The notes under the pieces: model-generated | Database searches by the model: none | Told to the model about the DNA's origin: nothing | The model's input: only the letters and a program-made list of their open reading frames with translations | Part shown: in pieces, positions 1 through 21,603 of the stretch | Layout of the letters: every line of letters starts with the position of its first letter | How positions within the stretch are numbered: position 1 is the stretch's first letter | Made by a program: the position numbers and the translations under genes | Assembly (NCBI RefSeq): GCF_010894435.1 | Contig: NZ_JAAIXZ010000022.1 | Span: 1-64,000, forward strand | DNA from: Pyxidicoccus trucidator | GTDB taxonomy: Bacteria > Myxococcota > Myxococcia > Myxococcales > Myxococcaceae | DNA: 64,000 nt | Direction of reading: 5' to 3'

Positions 1-12907
<12,907 letters not shown>

Positions 12908-13063
12908 CGGATGGTTTCCAGACGGTATGAAGTCAAGAGGACTGTGTGTTGGCGGGAGCAGCCCGGCGCGGCGAGACGGGCACGCGGTGACGCTGGAAGC
13001 CTGACCTGGCGGCAGGCCCGAGGCGGCGGGGCGATTCCCGCTGGCCCCATTCCGGAGGGACCG

Positions 13064-13993
13064 CTACGGCAGCCCGAGCGCCCCGCGCAGGACTGCGTAG
13101 TGCTCAGCGCGCGAGCGGTGCGATACCGCGGCATTGGCCAGGGTGTCGAAGCCGTGGAACGTGCCGGGGTAGTGGTGGAGCTCGGTGGGAATACCGGCCT
13201 CGACCAGCCGCTGCGCGTACTGGATGCCTTCGTCCCGGAGTGCATCGATCTCCGCCGTCATGACGTACGCTGGCGGCAGGCCTCGGAGGTCGGTCGCCCG
13301 CATCGGCGCCGCATACGGCGACGGCACGTCGCGCCCCCGCTGGCTGCCCAGGTAGTGAGACCACATGTGCTCCGAATTCCTGCGGTTCCAGCCAGGCGTG
13401 TCGATGAACGTCGACATCGATGGAGTCACCATGCGGTCGTCGGTCACCGGGTAGAGCAGCAGCTGGAATGCAGGCCTCGGCCCTCCCCGATCTCTCGCCA
13501 GCAGGGTGACGGCCGCGGCGAGGGCACCCCCTGCGCTCGCCCCGGCGACGGCCACACGCGCCACATCGATTCCCAGCTCAGCGGCGACCTCGGTCGTCCA
13601 CGTGAATGCCGCGTAACAGTCGTCCAGGCCGGCGGGAAACGGATTCTCGGGGGCCAGGCGGTAGTCCACGGAGATGACGACAGCGCCCGTCGACTTCGCC
13701 ATCTCCAGACAGCGCGGGTGCTCGAAGTCGAGGTCCCCGATGGCGAACGCGCCCCCGTGGAAGTAGACGATTGCGGGCGAAGGCTCGCGCCGCTCCCGCG
13801 GGACATAGGTACGGACCGGGACACCGGCACTCGCCACGCGGTCTCTCACCGCGACCCCGGGCTCCTCCGGCCTCCAGAGGCCCGCGGAGGCCGAGAGCTT
13901 GATCCAGCGGTTCATCTTGCTGCGAACCGCTCGGGGATCGCCATAGTCGAGCGTCGGCAGCAGCGCCATGGCCCGTGTGATCTCAGGGCTCAC
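13064..13993 (-). CDS. HSL/Aes-family alpha/beta-hydrolase (esterase/amidase)
   Basis: About 309 aa. The hormone-sensitive-lipase signature is complete: oxyanion loop HGGAF, nucleophile elbow GASAGG, an Asp in the DALRDEG segment and the catalytic His in HGFDTL. I chose the GTG at 13993 (VSPEITRAMALL), which overlaps the end of the carrier-protein gene by 11 bp. An in-frame ATG at 13969 is the alternative. It is the last gene of the accessory train before the NRPS. It could remove an acyl protecting group, hydrolyse an ester intermediate or edit a carrier-bound acyl chain; nothing in the sequence decides between these. Confidence 0.85.
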   Translation of the reverse strand: MSPEITRAMALLPTLDYGDPRAVRSKMNRWIKLSASAGLWRPEEPGVAVRDRVASAGVPVRTYVPRERREPSPAIVYFHGGAFAIGDLDFEHPRCLEMAKSTGAVVISVDYRLAPENPFPAGLDDCYAAFTWTTEVAAELGIDVARVAVAGASAGGALAAAVTLLARDRGGPRPAFQLLLYPVTDDRMVTPSMSTFIDTPGWNRRNSEHMWSHYLGSQRGRDVPSPYAAPMRATDLRGLPPAYVMTAEIDALRDEGIQYAQRLVEAGIPTELHHYPGTFHGFDTLANAAVSHRSRAEHYAVLRGALGLP

Positions 13994-14303
13994 GGTCAGT
14001 CCGCTCCAGGCTGTCGTGCGGCCCCCGCGAGTGCACGAGCGAGTAGGCCGTGCGGAGCGTGCGAATGGCGACCAGGTCCTCGGGCTTCGGCTCGGCCTCG
14101 TAGCCCCGCTGCTCCTCGACGAAGGCGAGGAACGCGAGGAGGAGAAGGGAGTCGAGGACCCTGGTGTCGACGAGGTTGGTGTCCGGGTCCAGCGCCGTCG
14201 GGTCCACACCCAGCCCCGTCAGGAAACGTTGCGCGCGCGCGATGAACTCACCTTCGGTGAGGGGCTCGGAAGCGGCGCCGTGGTTGGAGGTCATGTCGGT
14301 CAT
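13983..14303 (-). CDS. Stand-alone acyl carrier protein
   Basis: 106 aa starting MTDMTSNHG. The helix-II attachment motif is TRVLDSLLLL, with the serine in DSL. Length and motif fit a discrete carrier. Its ATG overlaps the stop of the upstream AMP ligase (ATGA at 14300-14303), so the pair is translationally coupled. That implies the ligase loads this carrier. In triacsin biosynthesis a ligase/ACP pair holds the hydrazinoacetyl unit, and I infer the same role here. The N-terminal 15 residues are low-complexity and probably disordered. Confidence 0.82.
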   Translation of the reverse strand: MTDMTSNHGAASEPLTEGEFIARAQRFLTGLGVDPTALDPDTNLVDTRVLDSLLLLAFLAFVEEQRGYEAEPKPEDLVAIRTLRTAYSLVHSRGPHDSLERTDREP

Positions 14304-15799
14304 GCGACCCTCGCTGGGTCGCTGGGGGCCTGGTCCGCGAAGGCCCGCCACATCTCGAGCACGCGCCGGCGGTCCAGCTTCTCCTGCCCGGTGCGAGGCA
14401 GTGGATGGGTGATTTCGATGATGCGGCGCGGAGTCCGCACCGCTCCGAGCCGGGTCCGCAGGCCGCTGCTCAGCGCGGCCGGGTCGCTCGCGGTCCCGGG
14501 CAGCAGCCGCACGAGCAGGCCAAGGTCTTCGCTACCATCGGGAAGTTGGATGGGCACGGCCGCGGCCTCCTGGACTCCAGGCACGTCAAGCGCCGCTTCC
14601 TCGATCTCGATGAGGTAGACGGAGAAGCCGCCCTTCATCACGACGTCCTTCAGCCGCCCCATGACCCAATACCTGCCCCGCTCATCCCGCCTCATGGTGT
14701 CGCCGGTTCGGAACCACGAGCCCACGAACGCCGCCGCAGTGGCGCCAGGATTGCGGAAGTAGCCGTCGAAGAGGGTGGGGCCGGACAGCTCGAGCTCGCC
14801 TTCGCCGGGACCCTCGACGACCCTTCCCGAGGCGTCGCGCAGCCGGGCCTTCAGCAAGGCGGGCTGCCCGATGGAGTTCCGACCCATCCCGAGCTCGTCG
14901 TACTCGCCGAAGAAGGCGGCGCACATCGTCTCGGTGAGCCCGAAGGCGTTGAGCAGCCCGACGTTGAAGCGCCGCTGGAACCGGTCCTGGGTACGCTGCG
15001 AGAGCGGCGAGCTCCCGGTGATGCAGATCGGCGGCGCCCGCGTGCCCGGCCTCGGTGCCGCGGCATGGTTGAGCAGCTCGATGAGGTGTGGCACCAGGAA
15101 CGTCTGGTCGATCTCGTTCTCTTCGACCCTGCGCCAGTAGTCACGCGCCGTCTTGAGCTCCAGCTCCGGGAGGACGACCACCGCCGCGTCGGCGCAGACG
15201 GCCCAGGTGTAGTGGAGGTTGAGGACCCCGGAGCCAGACAGACGCATGCTGCACGCGACGCGGGCGGGCGCCTCGCCGCGGTGCCGGACCACGGCCGCCG
15301 CCGCCGCGTACATCGTGGTCGACAGCCGGGTATGGGTCATGACGATTGCCTTGGGATCGCCCGTGCTGCCCGAGGTGTAGGACAGCAACGCCGCGTCTTC
15401 GGGCATGCCCTGGCGTGGCTCGTGCGTCCTGGCCCCGTTCAGCCGCGAAACGGACAGCTCCGGCTGCAGCGAGACAATCGCCTCCGGCTCACTGTGCCCG
15501 AGGACGGAGTCACGCAGGCGCTCACCCCATGCGCTGTCCACCAGGAGGGCGGCGGCCTTGAGGCGCCATACCGCCAGCAGGAGGGGGAGCATGTCCGGGT
15601 GGTCCGCCAGCACCACGGCCCAGAGCCTTCCTTCAGACAAGCCCGCCGCCGAGAGCCGTCTGCTCAGCTGCTCGCTGCGCTCCACGAGCTGGGACCACGT
15701 CCAGGATGCACCGACGTGAGGCTCTCGCTGGAAGATCAACGCTGGCCGCTCGGGCTGCTGCTCCGCCAGCTTCGCGTAGATGTCGAAGAGGTTCGTCAT
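14300..15799 (-). CDS. ANL-superfamily acyl-AMP ligase (carrier-loading)
   Basis: 499 aa. The ATP-binding loop is YTSGSTGDPKAIVM; later motifs are AFGLTE, the aspartate of FRTGDT, the hinge GRLKDVVMKGG and a C-terminal lysine in GQEKLDRR. It lacks FAAL or long-chain acyl-CoA-synthetase hallmarks and looks like the small-acid activating enzymes that sit beside free carriers. It overlaps the N-hydroxylase stop upstream and the carrier start downstream by 4 bp each. Proposed role: adenylate hydrazinoacetate, or an N-acylated form, and load the carrier at 13983. Substrate identity is inferred only from context. Confidence 0.85.
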   Translation of the reverse strand: MTNLFDIYAKLAEQQPERPALIFQREPHVGASWTWSQLVERSEQLSRRLSAAGLSEGRLWAVVLADHPDMLPLLLAVWRLKAAALLVDSAWGERLRDSVLGHSEPEAIVSLQPELSVSRLNGARTHEPRQGMPEDAALLSYTSGSTGDPKAIVMTHTRLSTTMYAAAAAVVRHRGEAPARVACSMRLSGSGVLNLHYTWAVCADAAVVVLPELELKTARDYWRRVEENEIDQTFLVPHLIELLNHAAAPRPGTRAPPICITGSSPLSQRTQDRFQRRFNVGLLNAFGLTETMCAAFFGEYDELGMGRNSIGQPALLKARLRDASGRVVEGPGEGELELSGPTLFDGYFRNPGATAAAFVGSWFRTGDTMRRDERGRYWVMGRLKDVVMKGGFSVYLIEIEEAALDVPGVQEAAAVPIQLPDGSEDLGLLVRLLPGTASDPAALSSGLRTRLGAVRTPRRIIEITHPLPRTGQEKLDRRRVLEMWRAFADQAPSDPARVA

Positions 15800-17172
15800 C
15801 GGATGGCCTGCGCTCCTTGTCGAGGAGGTTGGGGGAGGGAACGTCCCGTCGCGGTCCGGCCATCTTGGGCCAGCGGACAGGGCAGGTAGGCCGCCAGGAT
15901 GTGATCGCTGAGGTTCCCCAGGCAGCTGAGGTTGGCCAGCCCAGGCCCATGGGCCAGTCCAGCGAGCGCCGGCAACTGGAGGCGCGGAACCAGGCCGCGC
16001 AGCGCGAGCGTGGAGTCCAGCTGGCGCATGACGGATGCCTCATCCGTCAGCGAGCACCCCACGCGGGCCTCCACGAGGTGGCGGCAGTCGCCGAGCAGCC
16101 GCACGAGCGCGCTGAGCGGGCACGCTCCCGTGCATATCGCCACGGCATCGAACTCCTGGCGCACCACCTCGTCCGGTTGCTCCACGACGACATTCGCCAG
16201 GCCGTTACGGCTGAGCTGGAGCTCGCGCACCCGGCCGACGATGAAGGAGAGCTTCCGGTGCCGCGCCAGCTGGGTCAGCGCTCCCGGCGACATGACGCCG
16301 CGGTCGGTCCGGCGCATGAACTCGTGTCGCTGGGACTCGGCGAGTTGTCCCCAGGCGACGAGCTGCGGGTCGGAATAGATCGAGTTCTCCAGGAACGACT
16401 CCGCCCGCGAGTACGGAAGAGACGGAGCCACGAACGTCAGCTCCAGGTCCTCTCCGTACTTGTGGATCAGCGACAGCGCGAGGGACACCGCGCTCTCGCC
16501 GCACCCGACGATGCACACCCTGCTGCCAGGCGCCAGGTAGATGGCAGCAAGCTCGGCCTGCGTCATGGTCGGGGTGATGACGCGGTGGGCGACGTCCTTC
16601 GTGTAGGGCAGCGACCTCGGCAGGCCCGGTCCCGTCAAGACGAGGCCCCGCTCGGCGAGCAGGGTGTCCCGCGCTCCCGCCGCCGTCTCGCACCGCAGCA
16701 GCCACCCGCGGATGTCCAGCCGGACGTCCGTGACGGTGGCCAGCCGCAGCTCCACCCCGTTGACCGCCCGTGAGAGGGCCCAGGCCATATACTTCGAGAA
16801 CTCACGGTGCGTGGGGAAGGAGGCGCCCGTGTCGATCCACCGCCGATACTCGCCGATGTGCACCAGATAGCTCTGCCAGGAGAACCGCGTCATTGCCGCG
16901 TCGATCTCCTGGCCTCCGGCCCCCAGGCGGCTGGTGCTCTGATAGGGGAACCCGACGTCCTTCTCCGGCCGCGTGCCGAGTATCTCGTGTCCGCTCGTGA
17001 ACCCGTGCCGCCCAGTCCAGGATGCCGCGACCTCCCGCCGCTCGACGAGCGTCACCCTCAAAGGCCCGTACCCGAGCTCATTGAGTACGTGCACCTTCGC
17101 GGCGATGGCGACGGCCTTCGGGCCGGCGCCGACCACCACAAGGTCCGTGCTGGACTGGCTCGGCGCTGTCAC
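15796..17172 (-). CDS. L-lysine/L-ornithine N-hydroxylase (MbtG/IucD-like flavin monooxygenase)
   Basis: 458 aa from a GTG (VTAPSQSSTD) that overlaps the GNAT stop (GTGA). It has an FAD-binding motif VVVGAGPKAVAIAAK near the N terminus and a NADPH-binding motif VCIVGCGESAVSLAL near the middle, the layout of N-hydroxylating monooxygenases. The first motif resembles mycobactin MbtG. In the hydrazinoacetate pathway this family makes N6-hydroxylysine, the substrate of the cupin/MetRS-like coupling enzyme. All its expected partners lie within 6 kb. A siderophore role is the alternative, but no hydroxamate or iron-uptake genes are nearby. Confidence 0.85.
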   Translation of the reverse strand: MTAPSQSSTDLVVVGAGPKAVAIAAKVHVLNELGYGPLRVTLVERREVAASWTGRHGFTSGHEILGTRPEKDVGFPYQSTSRLGAGGQEIDAAMTRFSWQSYLVHIGEYRRWIDTGASFPTHREFSKYMAWALSRAVNGVELRLATVTDVRLDIRGWLLRCETAAGARDTLLAERGLVLTGPGLPRSLPYTKDVAHRVITPTMTQAELAAIYLAPGSRVCIVGCGESAVSLALSLIHKYGEDLELTFVAPSLPYSRAESFLENSIYSDPQLVAWGQLAESQRHEFMRRTDRGVMSPGALTQLARHRKLSFIVGRVRELQLSRNGLANVVVEQPDEVVRQEFDAVAICTGACPLSALVRLLGDCRHLVEARVGCSLTDEASVMRQLDSTLALRGLVPRLQLPALAGLAHGPGLANLSCLGNLSDHILAAYLPCPLAQDGRTATGRSLPQPPRQGAQAIR

Positions 17173-17609
17173 CGGGTGACGTCCCAGGCCAGGTGGTGGC
17201 AGTCGAGCCGGAAGCCATTGCGCAGGTAGGCCCGGTGGGCGAGGTGCCGCTGATAGCCGGTGTCGAGGTGGACGGCGTCGCACCCCAGCCGCCGCGCCTC
17301 CTCCTGGAGGTGCCGCAGGATGGCGGAGCCAAGCCCCGTACGGTGGCGCGAGGCCACGGCCACGAGATCGTCGATGTAGAGGATGTGGCCCCAGGCCATC
17401 GTGCGCAGGAAGCGATAGCCAGCCGCCGCCGGAACGGCGTCTCCGTCCTGGATGTACACGAGCCGGTAGCCTTCACCGGTCTGGGCGCGCCAGCGCTCGA
17501 CGAAGTCCTCTTCCGACTTGAGGTGCGGCCTCAGCTCCTTGAACGCCTTGAAGCACTTGCGGACCTCCGCCTCATCGCGCGCAAGGCGCACATCGGTCGA
17601 TACGCTCAT
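17169..17609 (-). CDS. GNAT-family N-acyltransferase
   Basis: 146 aa from MSVSTDVRLARDE. It has the GNAT beta4-alpha3 acyl-CoA-binding signature, V-A-S-R-H-R-T-G-L-G-S-A (an R/QxxGxG/A variant), and a C-terminal YLRNGF motif. Four-base overlaps on both sides tie it to the N-hydroxylase and the methyltransferase. A GNAT enzyme acts on hydrazinoacetate in triacsin biosynthesis, protecting the hydrazine nitrogen by acylation. The same job is likely here. Self-resistance by acetylating the product is the other reading. Confidence 0.82.
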   Translation of the reverse strand: MSVSTDVRLARDEAEVRKCFKAFKELRPHLKSEEDFVERWRAQTGEGYRLVYIQDGDAVPAAAGYRFLRTMAWGHILYIDDLVAVASRHRTGLGSAILRHLQEEARRLGCDAVHLDTGYQRHLAHRAYLRNGFRLDCHHLAWDVTR

Positions 17610-18355
17610 CGGGGTTCCTCCTTCGGCCGGTGGGGCATGGCCACGACGCACGTGCCAAGCCGATTGGTCATCTGCCAGAGCAATTCCATGCCGCACTCCT
17701 CGAAGAGGTCGCTGAGCATGTCGGCGGTGAAGCCCTGCGAGAAGAAGTGCCTCCGGCCGGTGAAGGTCACTCCCCCTCGCGCTCCATGGGTGATCGTCAA
17801 GGGCTCGACACCGCAGGCGGCGTAGTAGCGCTGCCGGATGTAGGTCGAGTATTCGCTGGTATTGAAGACGGAGACGAGCAGCAGCGCGTTGGGCACGCTG
17901 CCGAGCTGCCGGAGCAGCTCGGCCGGGTCGCGGAACCCCCCCAGGAAGTTGAAGGGGAGGTGGATGAGCAGGCGCTCCCCGGGGACTTGATGCCGCCACT
18001 GCTGGAGGTCGAGTGCGTTGGCGGCCACCGCGTTGGCCCGTCCCTCGAGTCCCTCGGCGACGATCCTCGCCTGGAGATTGGAGATCGCCTCGGGGTCCAG
18101 ATCCACGCCGAGGTACCGGACACTGGCCGAGCGCGAGACCTCGAGGGTGCGCCCGTCAAAGCACCCAAGCTCCACGAGGGCATCGCGGCGATAGCGCTGG
18201 ATTGCGTTGAACGCGACCAGGGCCTCGAGCTGCAGGAGCGAGAACACCTCGTTGGGGAAGTTCGCGACACGCATCACCATGGCCGAGCCGTCCTCGGCGC
18301 CGTAGAAGTTGGTGTCGTGAGCCGCCTCTGCTTCGAATGGTTCTGGCCGCCTCAT
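17606..18355 (-). CDS. Class I SAM-dependent methyltransferase
   Basis: 249 aa. Motif I is LVELGCFDGRT, followed by the acidic ribose-binding region VRYLGVDLDPE. It overlaps the oxidase stop (18352-18355) and the GNAT start (17606-17609), so it belongs to the operon. Plausible roles are N-methylation of the hydrazine or O-methylation of the carboxylate. I do not recognise a specific subfamily, and the known s56-p1 three-enzyme core does not need it, so it is probably a tailoring enzyme of this pathway. Confidence 0.75.
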   Translation of the reverse strand: MRRPEPFEAEAAHDTNFYGAEDGSAMVMRVANFPNEVFSLLQLEALVAFNAIQRYRRDALVELGCFDGRTLEVSRSASVRYLGVDLDPEAISNLQARIVAEGLEGRANAVAANALDLQQWRHQVPGERLLIHLPFNFLGGFRDPAELLRQLGSVPNALLLVSVFNTSEYSTYIRQRYYAACGVEPLTITHGARGGVTFTGRRHFFSQGFTADMLSDLFEECGMELLWQMTNRLGTCVVAMPHRPKEEPR

Positions 18356-19425
18356 GCGACACCCCGTGTCTGTTCCAGGCTGGAGAGCACCGTGCGTGCC
18401 GTGAGCTCCGCGATGCCCGGAGCCAACCGGATTCCCGAGCCATGCGTTCCCGTCGCCAGGGTGACGCGGCCCCCAAGCGCCATGCAGGGCGCGATGACGG
18501 GCTCGAACTCGGGCGTATAGGTATCCACGAAGACCCGGTGCCCCGAGACGGACCAGTGCCCCTTGCCGAGCAGCGGGTCAAGGAAGCCGCTGGCGCGCTC
18601 GAGCACGATGTCGGCCATCGCATGAGGCGCGTCCGGGGCCACGTCCCACTCGTCGTGACGGAGGCTCAAGCGGTACCCGCCGCCGGCATGCGCCGGGTGG
18701 AAGTAGATGTCCGCGCCCGGCCAGCCCACCGCGGCATTGGCGCGCAGGCTCGCGTCGACTTCGATGTTCAAGCCGAAGACCCGCTTGGTCCGCAGGCCCC
18801 GGGCGGCGGACCATTCCCGGGTCCGCTCGCTCCAACCCGGGAACCACGGGCCCAGGGTCAGCACGACATGTCCGGCGGAATAGCTCCGGCCGTCCGCGCA
18901 CGTCACCGTAGCCCCCCGAGGGCGCTCGTCGAGCGCGACAGCCGTCGTGTGCTCCACCACCTGCCCCCGGCCCGAGCGCGTCACTTCTTGCGCGAGCACA
19001 TGGCACCACGCTTCGGGGTCGATGACGAAGGCGTCGCCGACGAGCTCGCGTACCCCGTCCGGTGAACGCCAGCCGGGCGGGGCTCCGGGGGCGCCGCGCG
19101 CCAGGGGTGTCGCGACGTGGGACTGCAGGTCGGCTCCGGGGTCGACATACCAGGTCATTGGAACCTGGCGGCGGTACGCGGTCGCCTGCGCGCCGCGGGC
19201 CTCGTGCCAGGCCCAGCTGGTCTCGACCAGCTGACGGTGGAGGGCGGTCCGGAAGTAGGGGATGTCGATCGCTCCAGAGTGCCTGGAAGCGCCCCGTCCG
19301 ATCACGTCCCGCTCGAGGACCGTGACGGACGTGCCCGGGGCGCGCTCCAGCAGGGTCGCGGCCGTGGCCAGGCCGATGAGGCCGCCGCCAACCACGAGGA
19401 CATCTGGGTTGAGGTCATCCACCAT
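18352..19425 (-). CDS. DAO-family FAD-dependent oxidase (hydrazine-releasing oxidase candidate)
   Basis: 357 aa from MVDDLNPDVLV. The N terminus has the dinucleotide fold VLVVGGGLIGLATAA, then the typical RHSGAI segment of glycine/sarcosine/D-amino-acid oxidases, and near the C terminus an ATGTHGSGI FAD-contacting motif. In s56-p1 biosynthesis the homologous Spb39 cleaves the N-N-linked lysine-glycine adduct to hydrazinoacetate and 2-aminoadipate semialdehyde. The start lies inside the cupin gene (11-bp overlap), which supports joint production with the adduct-forming enzymes. Glycine or sarcosine oxidase activity is the alternative. Confidence 0.82.
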   Translation of the reverse strand: MVDDLNPDVLVVGGGLIGLATAATLLERAPGTSVTVLERDVIGRGASRHSGAIDIPYFRTALHRQLVETSWAWHEARGAQATAYRRQVPMTWYVDPGADLQSHVATPLARGAPGAPPGWRSPDGVRELVGDAFVIDPEAWCHVLAQEVTRSGRGQVVEHTTAVALDERPRGATVTCADGRSYSAGHVVLTLGPWFPGWSERTREWSAARGLRTKRVFGLNIEVDASLRANAAVGWPGADIYFHPAHAGGGYRLSLRHDEWDVAPDAPHAMADIVLERASGFLDPLLGKGHWSVSGHRVFVDTYTPEFEPVIAPCMALGGRVTLATGTHGSGIRLAPGIAELTARTVLSSLEQTRGVA

Positions 19426-19747
19426 GGACCACCTCCCGCCACCAGAACGAGATGACCGTGAGGTCCCCGGTCGAGGTGTTCGTAATCGAGTGCAGCGCAC
19501 CCGCCGGCACGGTGAGCCGGGTCCCGGGGATCAGCCCGATGTCCTGGCCGCTGACCATCGCCCTCCCGAGGCCCTCCTGGACCAGCCAGGTCTCCTCGCT
19601 CGCGTGCTGGTGCGGCGAGGTGGCGCCGCCCGGCTTCACGGTGAAGACCATCGCTCCGTAGCGGAGGCCTCGGGCTTCCGCCTCGACTTCACCGAACACT
19701 TCCGTGGGATCCGAGAACATGGGTCCGCCAGCATCGGGATGTTTCAC
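19415..19747 (-). CDS. Stand-alone cupin, partner of the MetRS-like enzyme
   Basis: 110 aa. A GTG at 19747 is preceded by GAGGAG at a six-base spacing. Cupin motif 1 reads HQHASEETWLVQEG, with histidines and Glu; motif 2 includes PAGALHSITN. In characterised hydrazine synthetases the cupin is fused to a MetRS-like domain and performs the N-N bond-forming step on the lysine-glycine ester. Here the two are separate genes 2 bp apart, so the protein probably works in complex with the product of 19750-21399. Confidence 0.82.
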   Translation of the reverse strand: MKHPDAGGPMFSDPTEVFGEVEAEARGLRYGAMVFTVKPGGATSPHQHASEETWLVQEGLGRAMVSGQDIGLIPGTRLTVPAGALHSITNTSTGDLTVISFWWREVVHGG

Positions 19748-19749
19748 AC

Positions 19750-21399
19750 CTATCTCCTCAGCGATGCGGGAAGACACGCATTCAGCTCGGCACGGGTCAG
19801 GGTCCGGTAGGTCCCGGTGCTCGCGGTCTCGGGCTTCACGACGCCCCGCTCGGACTGCTCCAGCGAGGGGGTGCCTGGCAGGCCCAGTGCGTGCCACACC
19901 CGCTGCGCCGCCTTGGGCAGGATGGGGTAGGCGAGGAGGGCGAAGCCGTACAGCCAGGCGGAGGCCGCATCCGCGGTGATGTGGAGTGCCGGGGTCCGTT
20001 GCAGCCAGCGCTCGACGCACGAGAACGCACCGGCGAGGTCGAAGGTCGCGGGGGTCAGGAAGGAGGACTGGATGCCGAGCTCGGTCTCCAGGTAGCGCAT
20101 GACACCTGCGTCCCAGGCTGTCGCGCCGACAGCCATGCGGAGGGCCTCGTTCGTGACCGCAGCCATGCGGGCGCCGAGCTCGTTGTGGAACTGGAGGAAC
20201 TCGTCGGCCCGGAACGTGAGGCGTCCGAACTCGGGGTTGCGCAGGCAGAGGTAGGCTCGCACGAGGTCCACCTCGGCGCCGCCGAGGGTGACGATGTCAC
20301 CCGCCCAGATGACATGGCCCCGGCTGGTGGAGAACTTGCTCCCGTCGAGGTCATAGAAGTAGTTGACCAGGAAGTGGTCCATCGGCTTGTACATCTCCTG
20401 GCCGAGAGCGCAGCCAACGGCGCCGACCAGGAACGGCACGGTGTTGTCGATTCCGAACGAGAGGACGCACGTCACGTCCGAGTCCCGGGCCAGCGGGTTG
20501 CGGTCCGAGCCCGTGAGCTGCCGGTACCGCTCTCCCGCGACGAAGTGACAGCCAATCAGCAGCGCCGAATACGAGAAGATGGCCTGGCCCTTCGAGACCT
20601 CGGGATGCTCGAACGGGATTCCCCAGGGGCTGGGGACCGTCAAGCGGATGGAGGGGCCGTTCGCGTCGAGATACCGCCTGGCGATTTCGATGAAGTCACG
20701 GCGGACATGCGCCTGCTCCAGGTGCTCGAGGATGGCCGGCGAGCCCTTCCGCAGGTCCAGGAAGAGCGAGGAGCGGTCCTCGAAGCGCAGGGTGCCGGGG
20801 AAGTAGGCCGTGCCCGGGCTCCGCATCTGCGACGGCGAGAAGTGGCCGCCGCACGACTCGCAGAAGAAGCCGACGAGCGGCTGCTCACAGTAGAGACAGC
20901 GGCCCTTGAGCCAGCCGCTCACGATCGGGTCACCGACCCCCGGCCGCCACGCCCCCTCCGATGCCGGCGCGCCGCCCGTCTCCGCGAGGATGGGCAGTGG
21001 CTCGGAGCGGACCGCCGCGTTGCCGGCCCGGATGATGCCGTTCAGGAAGTCGCGGTTGACCGTCTCGTAGACACCGGCCCACTCACGGTCCAGCGGGTTG
21101 ATCAGGTCGTCGTATTCGATGCCGAGCGCCGCCAGGTCTTGCGTGATCTGCTCATGGAAGCGGTTGGCGACCGTGGCCGGAGTCGAGCTCTCCACATAGG
21201 CCTTGATGAGGACGTGGGCCTCGTGCACGTCCGAGAGGGAGATCATCTTGACGTCGGCGCCCGCGCGTTGCAGGTGCCGGCGCAGGACGTCCATCTTCAG
21301 CAGCGGACCCGCGACATGGCCCAGGTGTGCACGGCCGTTCGGCACCAGGCACACCGGCGTGAGAAAGAACTTCCGACCGCGCAAACCAAGCTTATGCAT
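19750..21399 (-). CDS. Methionyl-tRNA-synthetase-like enzyme (hydrazine synthetase activating subunit)
   Basis: 549 aa. Class I signatures are intact: H25-L-G-H28 for HIGH and K355-F-S-T-S-R360 for KMSKS. A zinc-knuckle pattern sits at Cys168, Cys171, Cys180 and Cys183. After the catalytic domain the C terminus is short, without a clear tRNA-recruiting EMAP-type module. The position between biosynthetic genes argues against a housekeeping metG. In Spb40/Tri28-type enzymes the MetRS-like domain adenylates an amino acid and joins it to N6-hydroxylysine; the cupin then rearranges the ester to the hydrazine. The start ATG has GGGAG about eight bases upstream. A 204-bp gap precedes it, the largest break in the train. 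Confidence 0.85.
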   Translation of the reverse strand: MHKLGLRGRKFFLTPVCLVPNGRAHLGHVAGPLLKMDVLRRHLQRAGADVKMISLSDVHEAHVLIKAYVESSTPATVANRFHEQITQDLAALGIEYDDLINPLDREWAGVYETVNRDFLNGIIRAGNAAVRSEPLPILAETGGAPASEGAWRPGVGDPIVSGWLKGRCLYCEQPLVGFFCESCGGHFSPSQMRSPGTAYFPGTLRFEDRSSLFLDLRKGSPAILEHLEQAHVRRDFIEIARRYLDANGPSIRLTVPSPWGIPFEHPEVSKGQAIFSYSALLIGCHFVAGERYRQLTGSDRNPLARDSDVTCVLSFGIDNTVPFLVGAVGCALGQEMYKPMDHFLVNYFYDLDGSKFSTSRGHVIWAGDIVTLGGAEVDLVRAYLCLRNPEFGRLTFRADEFLQFHNELGARMAAVTNEALRMAVGATAWDAGVMRYLETELGIQSSFLTPATFDLAGAFSCVERWLQRTPALHITADAASAWLYGFALLAYPILPKAAQRVWHALGLPGTPSLEQSERGVVKPETASTGTYRTLTRAELNACLPASLRR

Positions 21400-21603
21400 G
21401 CAGACGCTCCCGGGCGGGCGTCACCCGCGATAGTTCGAGCTCTTCGCTCCACCGTGACGAATTCGTGGCTGCTCGCGTCGAAGCCTGGCGAGGTCAGCGC
21501 GCAGGCTCCGGCCGCCATGGGTCAGGGGCGCGCCATCGAGCAGGTGGCGCGCCGCCCGTCACGTCCCGCGGTCTCAGGTGCCCCTCACGCTGTTCGGGGG
21601 CGC

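Noticed and set aside
15796..17172. Siderophore hydroxamate biosynthesis
   Set aside because: The N-hydroxylase alone would fit, but there is no TonB receptor, ferric reductase or hydroxamate-type NRPS nearby, and the cupin/MetRS-like/oxidase set explains it better.
19750..21399. Housekeeping methionyl-tRNA synthetase
   Set aside because: Position in a biosynthetic train beside a cupin, an N-hydroxylase and a DAO-type oxidase, and the short C terminus, favour a hydrazine-synthetase role. Not excluded without an assay.
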